Of a stretch of 64,000 nt of DNA, positions 22,846 through 35,700 are shown in pieces (within the stretch, counting starts at the first letter, position 1; each line of letters starts with the position of its first letter). Both the position numbers and the translations under genes were made by a program. The DNA is from Caenorhabditis remanei (taxonomy: Eukaryota > Nematoda > Chromadorea > Rhabditida > Rhabditidae): assembly GCF_010183535.1 (NCBI RefSeq), contig NC_071333.1, positions 8,678,587-8,742,586 of the forward strand. Direction: 5' to 3'. Below the pieces are notes generated by a model that was not told the DNA's origin, did not search any database, and saw only the letters and a list, made by a program, of their open reading frames with translations.

Positions 22846-25800
22846 ATGATTATACGAGGTTTGATTCCGTACGTCTTATTTTTAAGCTGCTTAGCTTTGG
22901 TTACCAATTCTGGTAAGTCCTGGAACTTGAGTAGTGTACAAATAGTTGTAATTTTAGTCCCATATCTATCCATCTGGCATTTTGTGGACCACCGACGTTA
23001 TGGAGCGTTTCCGGAAGAGGTGAGTTTCCAGTAATAACCACAACTGCTATAAATCCAAAGTTTCAGGATCATGTCAGTCTTGCCTACGTTCTTGGTGGGA
23101 ACTTTATGACTCGTCTCATGTTTATGCAACATTTCAAAAGTGTTCTCAACTACTCGGATCACTATTTCCGTCTCTACTTTATCGTAGATGACGAAAATAG
23201 AGAAGATGTGAATGATCTGATGACGTCGTGGAATATTACCAACTGTAAGTTACCCAAGCTGATTATGCCAACCACTTTTTTCAGGTGAATGGTTTTTTTA
23301 CAATCTCACACAATATGATAGCAGAGTCAAGTGGATCCCAAATTCTCATTACTCAAAGTATTATGGATTGAGCAAACTTTTGATTCCAGAAATAATCAGT
23401 GACAATGTTGGAAAGGTAGAGTTTTCATTTAAAAGCATTCTTAACTATTCATCAATAAGATTATGTTTGTGGATGTTGATATCGTTTTCCGCTCGGATAT
23501 ATTTCATCTATGGCAAAAGTTCCGTGATTTCAACAAATTACAATCTATTGGAATGGTCGAAAATCTTTCGGATTGGTATCTCAACAAGGATGGAAGGAAG
23601 TCAGTATGGCCTGCAAATGTAAGTTCCAAAGCAATTGCAATGAATAGTTTATTAAATAAATAGAGTTCCAAGCACATTAAATAAAAATTAGCCGCATCCG
23701 CAGCATCCACATCCACATGGGGCCGGTGTTGCAGCAGGGTCTACTGTAGCGCAGCCACAACATCCACAACCGCACCCATAGTATCGTTTAGCACGGATCA
23801 CAGCTCCATTAGATTGTCCTTCGGCACCAAGATCATCCATTGCAGCAATGGGGGTATCATTGTCAATAACAGCTAGGGCAGTTTCATCTGATGGCTCAGC
23901 GTTGTCAGATGCAAGTTGGACCTGAGACTTAATTTTCATTGAAAATGAGAAATAGTTTACTGACCAACCTTCTCTGTCTCTTCTTCAGTAACTACCACAA
24001 CTTTTTTTCCGACAATTGAATCGAGAAGGTTCGCATTGGCAGCACAGACAAGGAAAACAAGAGAAACCAATGTAAAACGAAGCATGTTTGTTGATATCTT
24101 TTCTCCCCAAAATCTGCGCTTATATACCATCTAGTCCAACAACATTTACTGTTTGAACATGTGTTGAATAATGTTGAATGGAGAAATGCGCATTTTGAGC
24201 AGCTGTTTTTTGTGTTTCAGGGCCGTGGATTTAACGCCGGAATAATAATGATGGATTTGGACAGACTTCGCGAGGGCGATTGGAAAGACAAATGGAGAGC
24301 TGTGGCTAACAAATATTTGAAGTTACACGGAAAAACTACTATGTCGGATCAGGTAAGCAAATACTGCGTCATCTAGCAAACATAAAAACCAACTTATGAA
24401 TTCAAATGTTTTGAAATAGTTGTTTTAGGATATTTTCAATGCGTACATCCATGACTATCCCACTGAAATCAAATCCCTTCCTTGTGAATATAATTTCCAA
24501 CTTGGCACCCTCACCAAATCAGACGAGCTTTGTGTGGAAACTCCACTGGCTCTTCATTTCAATTCACAAAACAAAACTGTTCGTAGAAACTATGTGGTCT
24601 ATAATGCCGTAAGAAAAGAAATAGAAGGAATCGATGGATCGGATCTCAGAAGAAGAAGACGATCCCTGAAGAAAAGAGCTCTTCCTTCTGTTAGTAAGAC
24701 GGATAGCAAAACATTGTGTGAAGAATACATGCCATTACAAAACTTTCGAACTTTACCAAATGCTCTTGGAAGACTGATGGAAACCGCGAAATTGTGTTTA
24801 GTCACACAGTTCTCGAAAGATCGTCTTGACAGTTTCATTGAAAATGCTAAACATTGGAAGCAACCCATTTCTGCTGCTATCTACGGAACAGATCAAGATA
24901 TGGTAAAACGGGATCTTATTTGCTCTTCATTGATTCATAGAGTTTAAGAATGAGATTGTGGAAGCCGTGAAGACTTTGAACCGTCCGGATCTGGTTCTTC
25001 ACATGGTATTCAAAGAGCCGACTGATCAGACAATGTCACAAGATATCTATCCAATTAACTATCTGAGGAACACTGCAATTAAATATTCGAATTGTGAAAA
25101 GATATTAATGACTGATGTTGACTTCATGATCTATGAAGGTAAATATGGAAATAATATTTTAAGATTTAAAATTTTGTTTTCAGATACCCAAGACTTGGTG
25201 GTTCAGTCAAAAGATTTGAAGGATAAGGAAGTCTTGGTGATTCCGGCATTTGAAACCGCCGACAACAATATAACAGATGTCACCACTTTTCCTCATACAA
25301 AAGAACAACTAGTAAAAGCGTTTTTCAAAAAGAAAGTTAGTAATTACCTCATTTTTCATAGTTGTCAAAAATTTGATAATTTCAGATAAATGTGTTCCGT
25401 GGCATCACGTGGCCAAGCGCACATAACTCCACCAACGTCGCAGAGTGGATCGTTGCCGAAGACGTGTATTCAGTAGGTGTATTTTATATTAAAAGGCTTT
25501 ATGTGTTTTTTTCCAGGTGAACTATGAAAAAAACTATGAACCATATTTTATAATCAAAAAAAGCAGCTGTCCAATGTACGATCAACGTTTTGGAGGATTT
25601 GGATGGAACAAAGTGACACACGTTTTGCAGTTGCGTATGATGAAGTAAGAATATTCTCTTTAGTTGCATTTCTCTCGCATTTTTTCAGTTACACATTCAA
25701 AGTCTCGCCGACCAGTTTCATGATTCATCAAAACCACAATATTTCCAACTCATTGTTCCGCTGGCGTCATGATTCACACTATCAGAAGTGTCTTCATTAT

Positions 25801-25857
25801 CTGAAGAAACAATTCGTTCTGGAAACTGCTGATGAACTCGGATTGGAGTTGAAGTAG
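22846..25857 (+). CDS. lge-1: LARGE-type bifunctional glycosyltransferase LGE-1
   Basis: Twelve exons: 22846-22912, 22958-23019, 23067-23244, 23285-23415, 23460-23618, 24221-24352, 24429-24902, 24943-25138, 25184-25335, 25386-25472, 25517-25644 and 25689-25857; 644 residues. The ATG lies two bases after an acceptor-like TTTCAG. An N-terminal hydrophobic anchor suggests a Golgi type II membrane protein. The first catalytic domain (GT8-like) has DVD at residues 151-153 (FVDVDIVF) and RGFNAGIIMMDLDRLR. A basic linker (DLRRRRRSLKKR) leads to the second domain (GT49-like) with DVD at 459-461 (LMTDVDFMIYE) and DQRFGGFGWNKV. In vertebrates LARGE adds alternating xylose and glucuronate (matriglycan) to alpha-dystroglycan in the Golgi. 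Whether the worm enzyme makes the same polymer is inference. Intron 5 is 602 nt and contains an antisense gene. The acceptor before 24943 (ATAGAG) is weak but keeps frame. Confidence 0.9.
23688..24085 (-). CDS. Nested antisense gene: secreted Cys/Gly-rich peptide precursor (116 aa)
   Basis: Two exons, 23969-24085 and 23688-23921, lie wholly within intron 5 of lge-1 on the opposite strand. The product begins with a signal peptide (MLRFTLVSLVFLVCAANA), then an acidic pro-region. RAKR, a dibasic/furin-type site, follows, and then a 31-residue C-terminal peptide starting YYGCGCGCCGC and ending CGCGCCGCG with a PAATPAP spacer. The layout is signal, pro-region, cleavage site, Cys/Gly-rich mature peptide, suggesting a processed secreted peptide. 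Function and family are unknown to me; antimicrobial, cuticle or metal-binding roles are all possible. A TATA-like box sits upstream at 24119-24126, which supports an independent promoter. Confidence 0.85.
24119..24126 (-). promoter_or_regulatory. TATA-like box of the nested gene
   Basis: TATATAAG on the minus strand, about 34 nt upstream of the ATG at 24085, inside lge-1 intron 5. The position suits a short 5' UTR and an own promoter. Confidence 0.6.
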
Positions 25858-26702
25858 CACCCGGAACCTAATCGAACGACTTTTTAGGAAACGTGTCCCC
25901 AGTACGGTTGTTTTAATACATGTTTCGAGATAAATTATTTAATTTTGTTTTATTCCGATGTGTTTTCATGTTTTTCTCAAAAAGCATGTCCCCTTTTTGT
26001 TGATTAGGTGCGTTTTCCTGAAACATGTGAAAATGCGAGAGAATTGGCAATTTGGTGTCAAACTAGTGTACACGACTTGTTAGAAAATATGAATAACTCA
26101 TGTACACTACGCGAAAAAACAATTCCAATTTAATATTGTTTTACTCCAAAATTCGATTCGATTTTATTCTTTAAGGGTTTTGGTATTTGTTTTAGTCTTC
26201 ACCTCAAGCATTTTTTCAAAGCACACGGCTACATATTATTGACACGGAAATCTGAGAGCTCACATAACCAATTTCTTCCTCTCCAACACATATTCACACC
26301 AGTTCCGGTATTAGATGTGGTTGAACACACTACAAGATATTGAAAGCTTATCATGAACATTTGATAAAACTTTAAAACTTCACATGTTCAAAAATTTGAA
26401 TATTTGGTATTTGGTCTTGAATAGTTAACCCTCTACGTCACAGTTACATCTCTCCTGCTTGAATAACAGTTCTATTTTTTTTTCCTTTTACTCGTCTCCT
26501 TTTGCTATTGTACTGTTGGAAAAAAGGGTTTACCCTTTTTGTGTGTTATGTCTTTCTCCTGACTCGACACGAGTCTCCGTCGACACGAGATTTGCATACA
26601 AAACAGGGAAAAGACTATTTTTGCGACGAATAAGAACGTTCCGTTCTCTCACTTTCAACCCATTTTTCATTCTCAGCATTTTCAGTCGTGAAAACATAAA
26701 CC
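25858..26702. other. Intergenic between lge-1 and the small acidic gene
   Basis: About 845 nt with lge-1 3' UTR at the start. A pyrimidine-rich stretch and CATTTTCAG occur just before the next ATG, consistent with a trans-splice site. No other coding structure. Confidence 0.5.
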
Positions 26703-27241
26703 ATGCCCACCACCACTACCACCGACTCTAGCAGCAGTGATTATGAACCAACAAGTACTGAGGTAATACTTTTTCCTACTTGTCAAGCCCTTAAATTAAG
26801 AACTTTTAAGGAAGATACCGGCACCGAGAAAGAGTACAAGAAGGAGAAACGCCTTTTCTGGAGTGATGGAAATGCAGGTGTAGAGAAAAATTACGAGGTA
26901 TGTCTTGCTATTGAAAATTGAGTGAAATACTATGATGTTGTTATTTTCAGTTGGAAATTCCTGGGTTCAATGCGGTAGAAGCGGGTTATTTGGCGGACGA
27001 TGAGGTAAGTTTATTTTCACATTTTCAATCGAGGCTATTTCAAATGGTTCTGGTTGTTCATTCCGAATAACATTGATCTATTTAGAAATTGTCCCTGAAG
27101 ATCACTTTTCAGACGGACACTGAGGAGAAAGAAGTCGAGAAAGTTGAAATTAAACACAAAAAACGTTCGAGCGAAATTTCTAAATCAAGCAGTCTCTTCC
27201 TCAGCGATTCTGATGGATTCGAAGAAAGGGCAGTTCTGTAA
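26703..27241 (+). CDS. Small hydrophilic acidic protein (109 aa), unknown
   Basis: Four exons, 26703-26762, 26811-26897, 26951-27004 and 27113-27241, each a whole number of codons (phase 0 throughout). The protein starts MPTTTTTDSSSSDYEPTSTE and is rich in Asp, Glu, Lys and Ser. It has no signal peptide, TM segment or cysteine, and ends with SSSLFLSDSDGFEERAVL. It looks intrinsically disordered and full of possible casein-kinase-type phosphosites. No domain recognised. The stop is followed by AATAAA at 27267-27272, and the gene converges on pxn-2 with only 126 nt between stop codons. Confidence 0.78.
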
Positions 27242-27266
27242 TTGTATTCTTGCTACTTTGATTCTG

Positions 27267-27272
27267 AATAAA
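27267..27272 (+). terminator. Polyadenylation signal AATAAA
   Basis: AATAAA 26 nt after the stop of the small acidic gene, in the narrow gap before the convergent pxn-2 3' end. Confidence 0.65.
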
Positions 27273-27367
27273 TGTGTATGCATCCGGTAACAGTTATTCT
27301 TCATTCAGTGTCAATAGAAGATAATGAAAAAAACCAATATAATAAACTGAGATTTTTGTTTGTTTGT

Positions 27368-30300
27368 TTAAGATCGTGATTTGCAGAAATCCTTTGTCTT
27401 ACACCACACTTCGCCGTCCTGAAAGATTGATGCAAAATTAATTCAGTCTTCGGAAAAGATAAAAAATCAAAAAAGGAGCAAATCCTTACTTCACACATGC
27501 ATTCGACACACATATCATTAGCATGATTCCATCTTTCTCCACTCTTCCGCCTCTTCCCTTCATCATGACAGCTCTTTTTCGGGTGATGTCTTCTCTTCCG
27601 CCGTTTTGCTTTCTCATCGCCACCAATCGCATTTCTAGCCAAAGTTGAACTTGATGAGCACATCGCATCGCAGCACGTAGTCCACATGTTCAAATTGATA
27701 TCCGGCAATGATTCGCATGTCTCGTAAAACTGTGTGCTGTTTCCGTGATACACAAAAACATCTCTCTGAAAAGAGTAGTCAAATGACGTGAATGAATATG
27801 CAAAATGTTGTTGGAAGTTAGGTGTTTCCCAATGTTTCACTAACCTGAATTCTATCAATGTCATCACCGTTTGTGCATATGATCTTTGACAGAGTCACTT
27901 TTTTGATTTGTCGAAGTTGAGTTTTAGAAAACATCTCTTCACTCTCATACCAAAACCTATCACCATCTCTCAAACGTTTGAATTGGTCGGCAATGATGCA
28001 AGCAAGTGTCGGTCCCATCAGTGCGTCAGCCGTCCGTTTTTCAGTTACACCACCAACCCAGAGATCAATGTTTTCTGAAAACTATAAGCATATTTTTGTG
28101 ATCACTGATCAGATTTTTTAGTATGCAGATTTGAATATTAAAAGTCAGGCATCACGAGAGACAATTGATTTTCAAAAGTTGCAGGTTCATTGAAACATAC
28201 CTGGTACACCATAGAGAGATTGCAGTTTTGAAATAACAGTGTCGTTTTGAACAATATTTTTCATATCAGTCCATGTCTTGGGTACAGTGAGGTTGCAGAA
28301 TTTGCGATATTCAGTCCATGAAGGGAGACCATGATCTCTTCCCCTTTGAATGTTCAGAGCAGCCAAGTCGAGGGCAACCTGAGAATCAATACATGCTTCG
28401 AGTGATATTTTATTAAGTCTTACTTCGTGGTATCTGTTAAACAACTTCTCTGTCAACTCCTTATTCAATACTTGATCTGGTCTGGGCAACTTGATTGGAG
28501 CAGCGAACAACCCTCTCAGCAACGGATCCACACCTCCTTCAGAAACCATTCTTTCCGGAGCAAAGAAAGCCTGAAACAAAATCTTTAGAGTAAAAATTAT
28601 TCGAAAAAATTACATTATGTAGTGGTAAATGTCCCTCTTTGGTTTCTTTAAAGTTTTTGTCAAAACGGAAAAGATGGGTGTTGATGAGAGTATGGGCAAA
28701 TCTCAAAGCTGCCGTTGCAAATTCATTAGCAATTGTTGGATTGACATCTGGATTATATCCCATGTATGGTCCAATAATGGTATCATATGTCGCCTTTCCA
28801 AGAATCTTTGGAAGCCAGTCGTTGTAGGTGATGTGTTGAAGGATAGCACCAATGATTTTTCTCGTCTCTGAATATTTTTCAAGTACAGATTATCCCTCAA
28901 TTAAAAACGGTGTACCTTGGAAAATAGTCTCTCCGTCCCAATTCTCATTCACTTCCAATAACTTTGAAGCAATACGATTATGTTCTCTCAGGAATATGGT
29001 GTGCATACTCATTAGGCCCAGCTGCAATACAGAAATTTTATAATTGGTCTCTTCCGATTACATCATATCCGCCCATGATCCTACCTGCTCATTTGCTCTT
29101 ACATCTCCGGCAAGGAAACATTTAATCGGGTTCTCGCGGGAGTAATTACGGCGGCAATCCATGTCGGAATCTTTTTCAAACGGCATGTACGGTTTGTTAG
29201 CTCTGTAAATGTACGGCGTTGCGTCAAAGAAAACATCACCTGTCTTTTTTGGTGGTCAATTATGTGTAACTATAGGACTAACCCGGAGACAATATCAAAG
29301 CGAAGAAGACCGTGGTCACTGTACAAGTCCCTTAGTTCCAATGCTTGTTCTTCACTGTTTCCGTATATTCCAGAAGCGTCGAGATACGATGTCAGTAAGT
29401 TGAGTTGATCACGATAGGTGACTCTTTGGAAGATTGGTGAAGTCTCTCCACTTCCACATGCAGCTCCATTTCTCTCAAATTCCATGCATGGATGTTTCTG
29501 ATAGAGTCCAGTGTGAAGTTTCGGGTCATCAGCTTCCAATTGAATATTAAAACAAGGATCTGCATTCTCACATGTTCTATTGCAAAACGCTCCTTCCTTA
29601 TAACTGTGACGTGTCAGGGCTGGAGCGGTAAGAGTGAGATCATGATCTGAAGTAGTAGTTTAATGATACTGTTTTGTGACAGAACACCTGTATCCTCTTA
29701 CCAATAAATTGTCCCCATTGCATGGTCATCGCACTCAAGTGGCTGTGTGGTGTGGTCTCGTCTGTACCAATAAGTACTCTTGACACTTTTCTAGCATTTG
29801 GTACTTGATATCCATTGTACAATTTTCCTTTCTCCCAACCAACTGGTGTGTTGAATCCGTTCTCATATCGTGGAGGAAGAAGTCTCATAAAAGCCATTTC
29901 TGAAACTCCCCACCATGGATGTTCTTGATTGTTGCATTGACCATCGTATGATCTATACTTGGAGAAGAAACAGTAGTCATCACAACTCTCTGCAAATTGT
30001 CCAGTTTGACATCCTGACTTTTCCATCAAAGTTTGAACGTAAGACACCGGAAGAACTGCTTCATAAGATACATTTGGAGAAATCATGTTCGCTTCGAAGG
30101 CAAGACCGTTGTCAATATGCATTTGAACCAATCGAATACTCTCTTCGTAGATCTCTCGAGCCTTTCCAAGATCCATTTTCTTGAGGTTAATAGCAAATTT
30201 GAAAAGTTTTCTCAAGTCATTTGGACTTTCGATCTTATCCATCTTCCTTTGATCTTTTGTGGAAGCAAGTGCACTAAAATCCTTTATATTTTTTATTTTT

Positions 30301-32732
30301 TTCTTTTGATAACTCACTTCTCAACTTTCAGTTTCGCTTGTTTCGCAATTTTCTCTATGGTCATGTCATCAAGAAGTTTATCAACTTTCTCCGTCAATTC
30401 GGCGCCAACCAGTAAGTTAGCAGTGGCCACAGCAGAACCAACGCTATTAACCGCTTGACAGGTGAAAACTCCAGAATCATGCCTAGTTACTTTCTCAATG
30501 GTCAATTCAACATTGTTATCAGAGATCTGAAATACTAATTATAAGCGGAGCAATTTCGTTACAACTGCGCCCCGCCGCAAACGAGAGAGTATCGGCGAGA
30601 GACGCAGAGATTTTTCTGGCGCGAAACAGATTTTCACCATTTTTGATCTATTTTCACAAGTTTTAATAATTATTTTGCCAATTCCCGAGAGAAAATTATA
30701 AAAAATAGATCAAAAATGGTGAAAATCTGTTTCGCGCCAGAAAAAAACTCTGCGTCTCTCGCCGATACTCTCTCGTTTGCGGCGGAGCGCAGTTGTAAGA
30801 AGGCGTGGGCCGCTAGTAAAGTGATAAAGAAAAATATTTTTTACCGTATATCTAGTGTTTCTTCTAGGGATTCTTGTTCCTTCGAAAAGCCAAACAACAT
30901 CCGGTGTTGGGAATCCTTTAGAATTACACCTCAACGTGACTTGTTGCCCTATAGTCGCATTGGTATCCATTGGAGCATCAACAATCACTGGTTGCTCACT
31001 GTAATAATTTCATTTTTGATCTTTTGATGTCCATCGCTCATCTATACGTCTCCAGTCAATCACAAAAGCAATACCTTTCTTTTAATGACACCGTGAACAC
31101 ATGTGTTTCCGATTCGTCGTCATTTGATGCAATGCACTTGTATCGACCAACATCGGTGTTCAAGAACGGGAAAATTTTCAGAACAGATCCATTTTTTGTG
31201 AACTTATGCTTTCGAGACTCCATTAGTTTCTGGAAATAACGTATACCAATAAAAAATCATGAAAAATAAGGTTTACCTGATCTCCAAACATCCAAGTAAC
31301 AGTTGGGATAGGATCTCCACCGACTTCGCACATGAGTTCCAGAGTCTCACCGTCACGAGAAGATGTGTCGGGTTGTTTGTGGACAAACATTGATCCAGAT
31401 TGCATTTCTGGCATTTCTGTGGTATCAAGCATTTCAGGTGTGGTTGAAGACATAATCTCTTCCATAGTAGACGTAGTCATTGGTTCCTCGGTTGTCGTGG
31501 TAGTTGTAGTAGTTTCTTGGGAAAGTGTAGTTTTCTTCATCATGTGGGCTGATTGTTTTTGACGGTGAAAAGCACATTGATAGTTTCTTGTGAATTGTCC
31601 ATTGGATAAAAGAGATCCATCTTTGTCACGAGCAAAATGTGCAGTATGTCTAGCCTCCTTATTACTAAAAAGTAGGGATTGTGCTATATGACGTTTTATA
31701 CAAGGTCACTTACTTCTCCAAAAATATCGGATCATAGTGATATGGTTCCATTTCACTATTTGGGCAGCTCATTTTGTACATTCCGTCATCATTGCGACTG
31801 AACTCTGGTTTTCCACATTTCAAGTTTTCTATCGACAGCTGAAGCATACAATAAGTTGAACAATGTGTGAATAACAATGATAAACATACGTTTCTGAACA
31901 CATTATTCCGCAATTCTTTTGGGAAAAAACATTTTCCGACAACAAATATGTTCCTGTTAGAATGGGCAAGTAGTGAATTGGCAAACTGCTTCAGATGAGT
32001 CAATCTTAAAACATTCTTGAATGATTATAAGAATATTTATTATACCTGCAATCACAACTCCACGGATTTCCAGCCATTTTCACAGTTTTCAAGGTTGGGA
32101 CCATTCGGACATTGAAGAAGTCATGAGACAAAGACTGGACGCGATTTCTTTGAAGGAGAAAAGTTTGAAGGTAGGGGCTGTTTGACACCAGCTGGAAAAC
32201 AATAAATACTCGTTTTTGTCAAATTTCAAACTCACATCATCATCCACTTTTGAGATTTCATTATGGGCCAAATTCAAGCTCACGAGGGCGTTTGGTGCAG
32301 TAGACAGCTTGGGAACGGTTTTGATCTTATTGAAGGATAAATCGAGATATTTCAACCCAGGGAAACTGTCGATCAATGTCTAAATAGCAATTAATATAGA
32401 GAGTGGAGAAATAACCTTGGTTCTAAAAATACCTCATCAATAATTCTGATCGAATTGTTGGAAACGTCTAGATACTGCAGGTTTGGTAGGTTGTGAAAAT
32501 CTGATTTAGTCAGCGTAGACAGCACATTAGCGGCAAAATAGAGATTAGTTGTCGCAATAGGGATATGTGCAGGTATTGTTGCCAAGTCTTAAATATAATC
32601 TTCGAATCATTAGTCAACAAGGAACGGTTTACTTTTTCCATCGCAATGAACATCTAATCCGGAACATTTACATTCTGCGGGGCAAGCAGATGATAATGGT
32701 AATAATACCAGAAAAAGGAATGCCAAACGCAT
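27368..32732 (-). CDS. pxn-2: Peroxidasin PXN-2 (LRR-Ig-haem peroxidase-VWC)
   Basis: Twenty exons (minus): 32633-32732, 32433-32587, 32236-32379, 32046-32191, 31890-32004, 31714-31838, 31277-31664, 31075-31229, 30845-30998, 30318-30526, 29702-30273, 29283-29646, 29085-29202, 28916-29021, 28614-28867, 28424-28570, 28201-28378, 27845-28074, 27490-27765 and 27368-27418; 1328 residues. Order: signal peptide, LRRNT (CPAECKC), leucine-rich repeats, LRRCT (CDCRL...KC), a Thr-rich linker, two Ig domains, animal haem peroxidase and a C-terminal VWC domain. Peroxidase landmarks are WGQFIDHDLT (distal His and Ca site), [37 protein letters not shown] (proximal His) and RGRDHGLP. Peroxidasins cross-link collagen IV through sulfilimine bonds in basement membrane; worm PXN-2 is known for embryonic morphogenesis. 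ATG follows an acceptor-like tract. One intron holds a long inverted repeat. Confidence 0.95.
30559..30798. repeat. Long inverted repeat (hairpin, MITE-like) in a pxn-2 intron
   Basis: Left arm 30559-30654 starts TTACAACTGCGC. Right arm 30702-30798 ends GCGCAGTTGTAA and is its near-perfect reverse complement over about 96 nt, with a 47-nt AT-rich loop. The arms are GC-richer than the surrounding intron. It resembles a non-autonomous fold-back DNA element; no transposase is present and no clear target duplication is visible. Confidence 0.85.
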
Positions 32733-35700
32733 ACCTGAAAAAAATGCAAGTTGTCAGAGAGACAAGGTTTTCGAAAGAATGACAAAAATAGAAGTGACCA
32801 TGAAAGAATATTGGTCAAAATAAGAGAAATTACTGATGAAAAGATATATAATTGCATTTTTCTTCATTATTCCAGACTGTGGCAGTTAATTGCATCATCC
32901 TATTTTTTCTTTGTCAAGAAAATAATCGAGTTAGGTCTATTCACAACGAGAAAAATATCTGAGAATAGGAAAACTCGAAGACCGAATGATGCGAATGAGC
33001 CGCTCGAGCTGACCACAGGGGGTTGAGGGACCGTCATCGGCGCGGATCAAAAGATAAGGACCCGAAGAAAAACCGCCGACAAATGTACAGCCGACACAGC
33101 GACAGCAGAAGAGCGCGCACGCACCAGATGCCCCCTTCGCGCTGCCATATCAATTTTCCTTTGTCTTCTTTCATCTACTGCTTTGATATTACTCTCTTTT
33201 TTTTTACTTGTCGACGTATAACCTTTTCGTCCGTTCCGCCCATATCATATCATCACTGAACTGTTGCAAGATGATACGTTTTTAGGCCGGTGATTGATTG
33301 AATCTTTGCGGAAATGAGATGGTTGTTGGGTCGAAGACTGTGTGGTTTGCAGTGAGAAGAGTGAAATATTACAGCAGGAGATATTCTTCCAATTCTCAAT
33401 ATATCGGGTAATATCCGAATGGAAAGTGCATTGCGCAACCTGATCTATTGAGTCATAGACAAATGTTGGCCAGACACCCTTTGGGGCTCACAGCGGGGCG
33501 GAGGCCAACTTTATGGTAGGGTGGCAACTGCTCGGATATCATATGGCCACCGTAAAACCACTGCCACGTCATACTCAAGTGCTATAGGTCAGAAACCGTT
33601 CAAATCGCGAAACGTTTTCCGTTAAGTTGTTGTATAGTTCCCTCAGGATAATTGTTGTTTTTCCCTTCCGACTGGTACCAGTCAACACCAAACCAATAGT
33701 TAATTATAGTTGTCATTCATTGTTCCCGGCATGAAGCAGTTTTTCATTATAACAGATTTTCGCATTCCTATATTTCATTTGCATACTTTTGAGTTTCGAT
33801 AACTTTCCCAATACTATAAATAATTTTCAATTAGGATTCATTCATTTTTCTGTGCACAAAAAATAAGGAGTTTCTTATTTATTGTTTTTCCTTAGCTTAG
33901 AAGTTACAAGCTGAGCAATATGGAGAATAACTTTAAAAAATTTTCTCGTTATCGGAAACAGTTGTCTAGCCAAAATAAAATTTTGTTGACATCTTTCAAA
34001 CCTTTCAGAGCACTATCGATATATTTGAAATCACCGTTTCCGGCAAATTAGTTTAGAATGACGCTGATAACTGATAAATAATGTCACGTATATAGTAATT
34101 GAACAAGAAATTGCTTGGACTGGGTTTTGAAGTGTTACCGAAAAAGATAACTTGAAGAACGAATAATTTTTATCGGCCAACGCGAGTATTTATAAAGCCA
34201 AGAATAAAATGAGCACTGAGTTGTTACAAAAATAAAATGAGCACTGAATTTGGTGTTAATCGTTTCCGGCAAGATTGTTCTCACTGTTTCTGATAAACAA
34301 TGACGTCATCATTTAATTTCTTCCCTCCTTTCCTCTCCTTTTCTTATCGGTTTCTCCGCGAAAACAGACACGAGCATACATCGGGTTAATGTGCGACGAA
34401 TGAACGGTATGCGATGATGTTGTTGTTGTTCCGTGCGCCATATCCCTCTCACATTGACCCTCATCCGTTTTCCTCTTCAACGGCCTTTCCTCTTCTTTTC
34501 CTTTCGATCGCATTGTTCTGCCAGAGAAACCAACCGCCTGCCGTTCCATGTATTTATGGTCTTTACCATCTGCGTCTCCACGAGGCAGTATCAACTCTCG
34601 TACAGTGCATTGCTCTGTCCGGCACCATCTCTGTCTCTCGCATCTCAGTGTCATTGTGTTCCCGCACCCCCCGTCTGTCTCTATCTATTCAATGGTTTTT
34701 GTTTTCATCGGATTAGTGCATTTGAAATGGTTATAACCAGCTAGACTGTCATTAGCTGTTTCGGTCCTCCTTATTCATATAGCATGTATAAAAGCTTGAT
34801 GGAAGGATGACTCACCTTCGGTCAATCTGGGTCCAAGCAATTTTTTTTAAATTCTCGTAACGTGTTCAACAGCTGTTTTGCGGTGAAACACTTTCGCGTT
34901 TTCTCTAAACTTAATTTTTTTAAATTAATAGCTGCCGCATTGATTCAACATATTTAGATTGAAAAGAATTAAAACTGCCCACAGCTCATCCCATGACTCA
35001 TTTTCCATTTTTGAGTAGAATTATGAAACATTGTATTTATTTTTGAACTTGAACCAACCAGTCATTGTGGCTATTTCTGAATCATATAGTTCTATTTTCA
35101 GCGTGTTGTATTCTGAAAGGTAGCACCGGCACTAATTCTGATAAGTGTTCAAAATTGTTTTTAGTTTAAAATTTTGCCATTCCAATAATACCGTTCATAG
35201 AAAAATATTTCCTACAAAAGTTTATCTAATCAAAGACAACAATGTTGCTGTCTGTGATCACACGGGCTATTGATAACTTCTGCAGTCTCCGTTCATTGTC
35301 GTGAGAGATAAGATAATATGTACTTTTCTTGGTTCAACGTATTCAGAAACCGAACGGTTACACTTTTTGTATATCTCATCTCAACCGTAATACATTGAAT
35401 TCAACACGTTCTACTTTCAACTTATATCTCTCTAGGTCTCTTCAACATTCTTCTTCGCTGCGTACTTTTCTTATGTCCTATGTTCGATTCCGTGGCCGCG
35501 GCTTGTGTCCTGACATGTTTAATAAGGATTTAGGTACCTGACCCCATTTATTTACCCACCAACACATACTTCTATGGTCCATGCAGGTGTTTGCTTGACA
35601 TTAGTATATGTTTGGGAACCTTATCCCAGCGGCTCATCTGTATTTAGTCTTATTTCCTGCTTCTGACCTAATAATAACGGTCCTGCAATCTAAGGGTCGA

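Noticed and set aside
29202..29239. Extra pxn-2 coding sequence starting at the acceptor at 29240
   Set aside because: Gives a phase clash with the upstream donor; the acceptor at 29203 keeps frame and restores the conserved [13 protein letters not shown] segment.
34313..34654. 113-aa minus-strand frame between pxn-2 and ver-3
   Set aside because: Arg/Glu/Gly-rich with overlapping frames on the other strand, no splice sites or motif.
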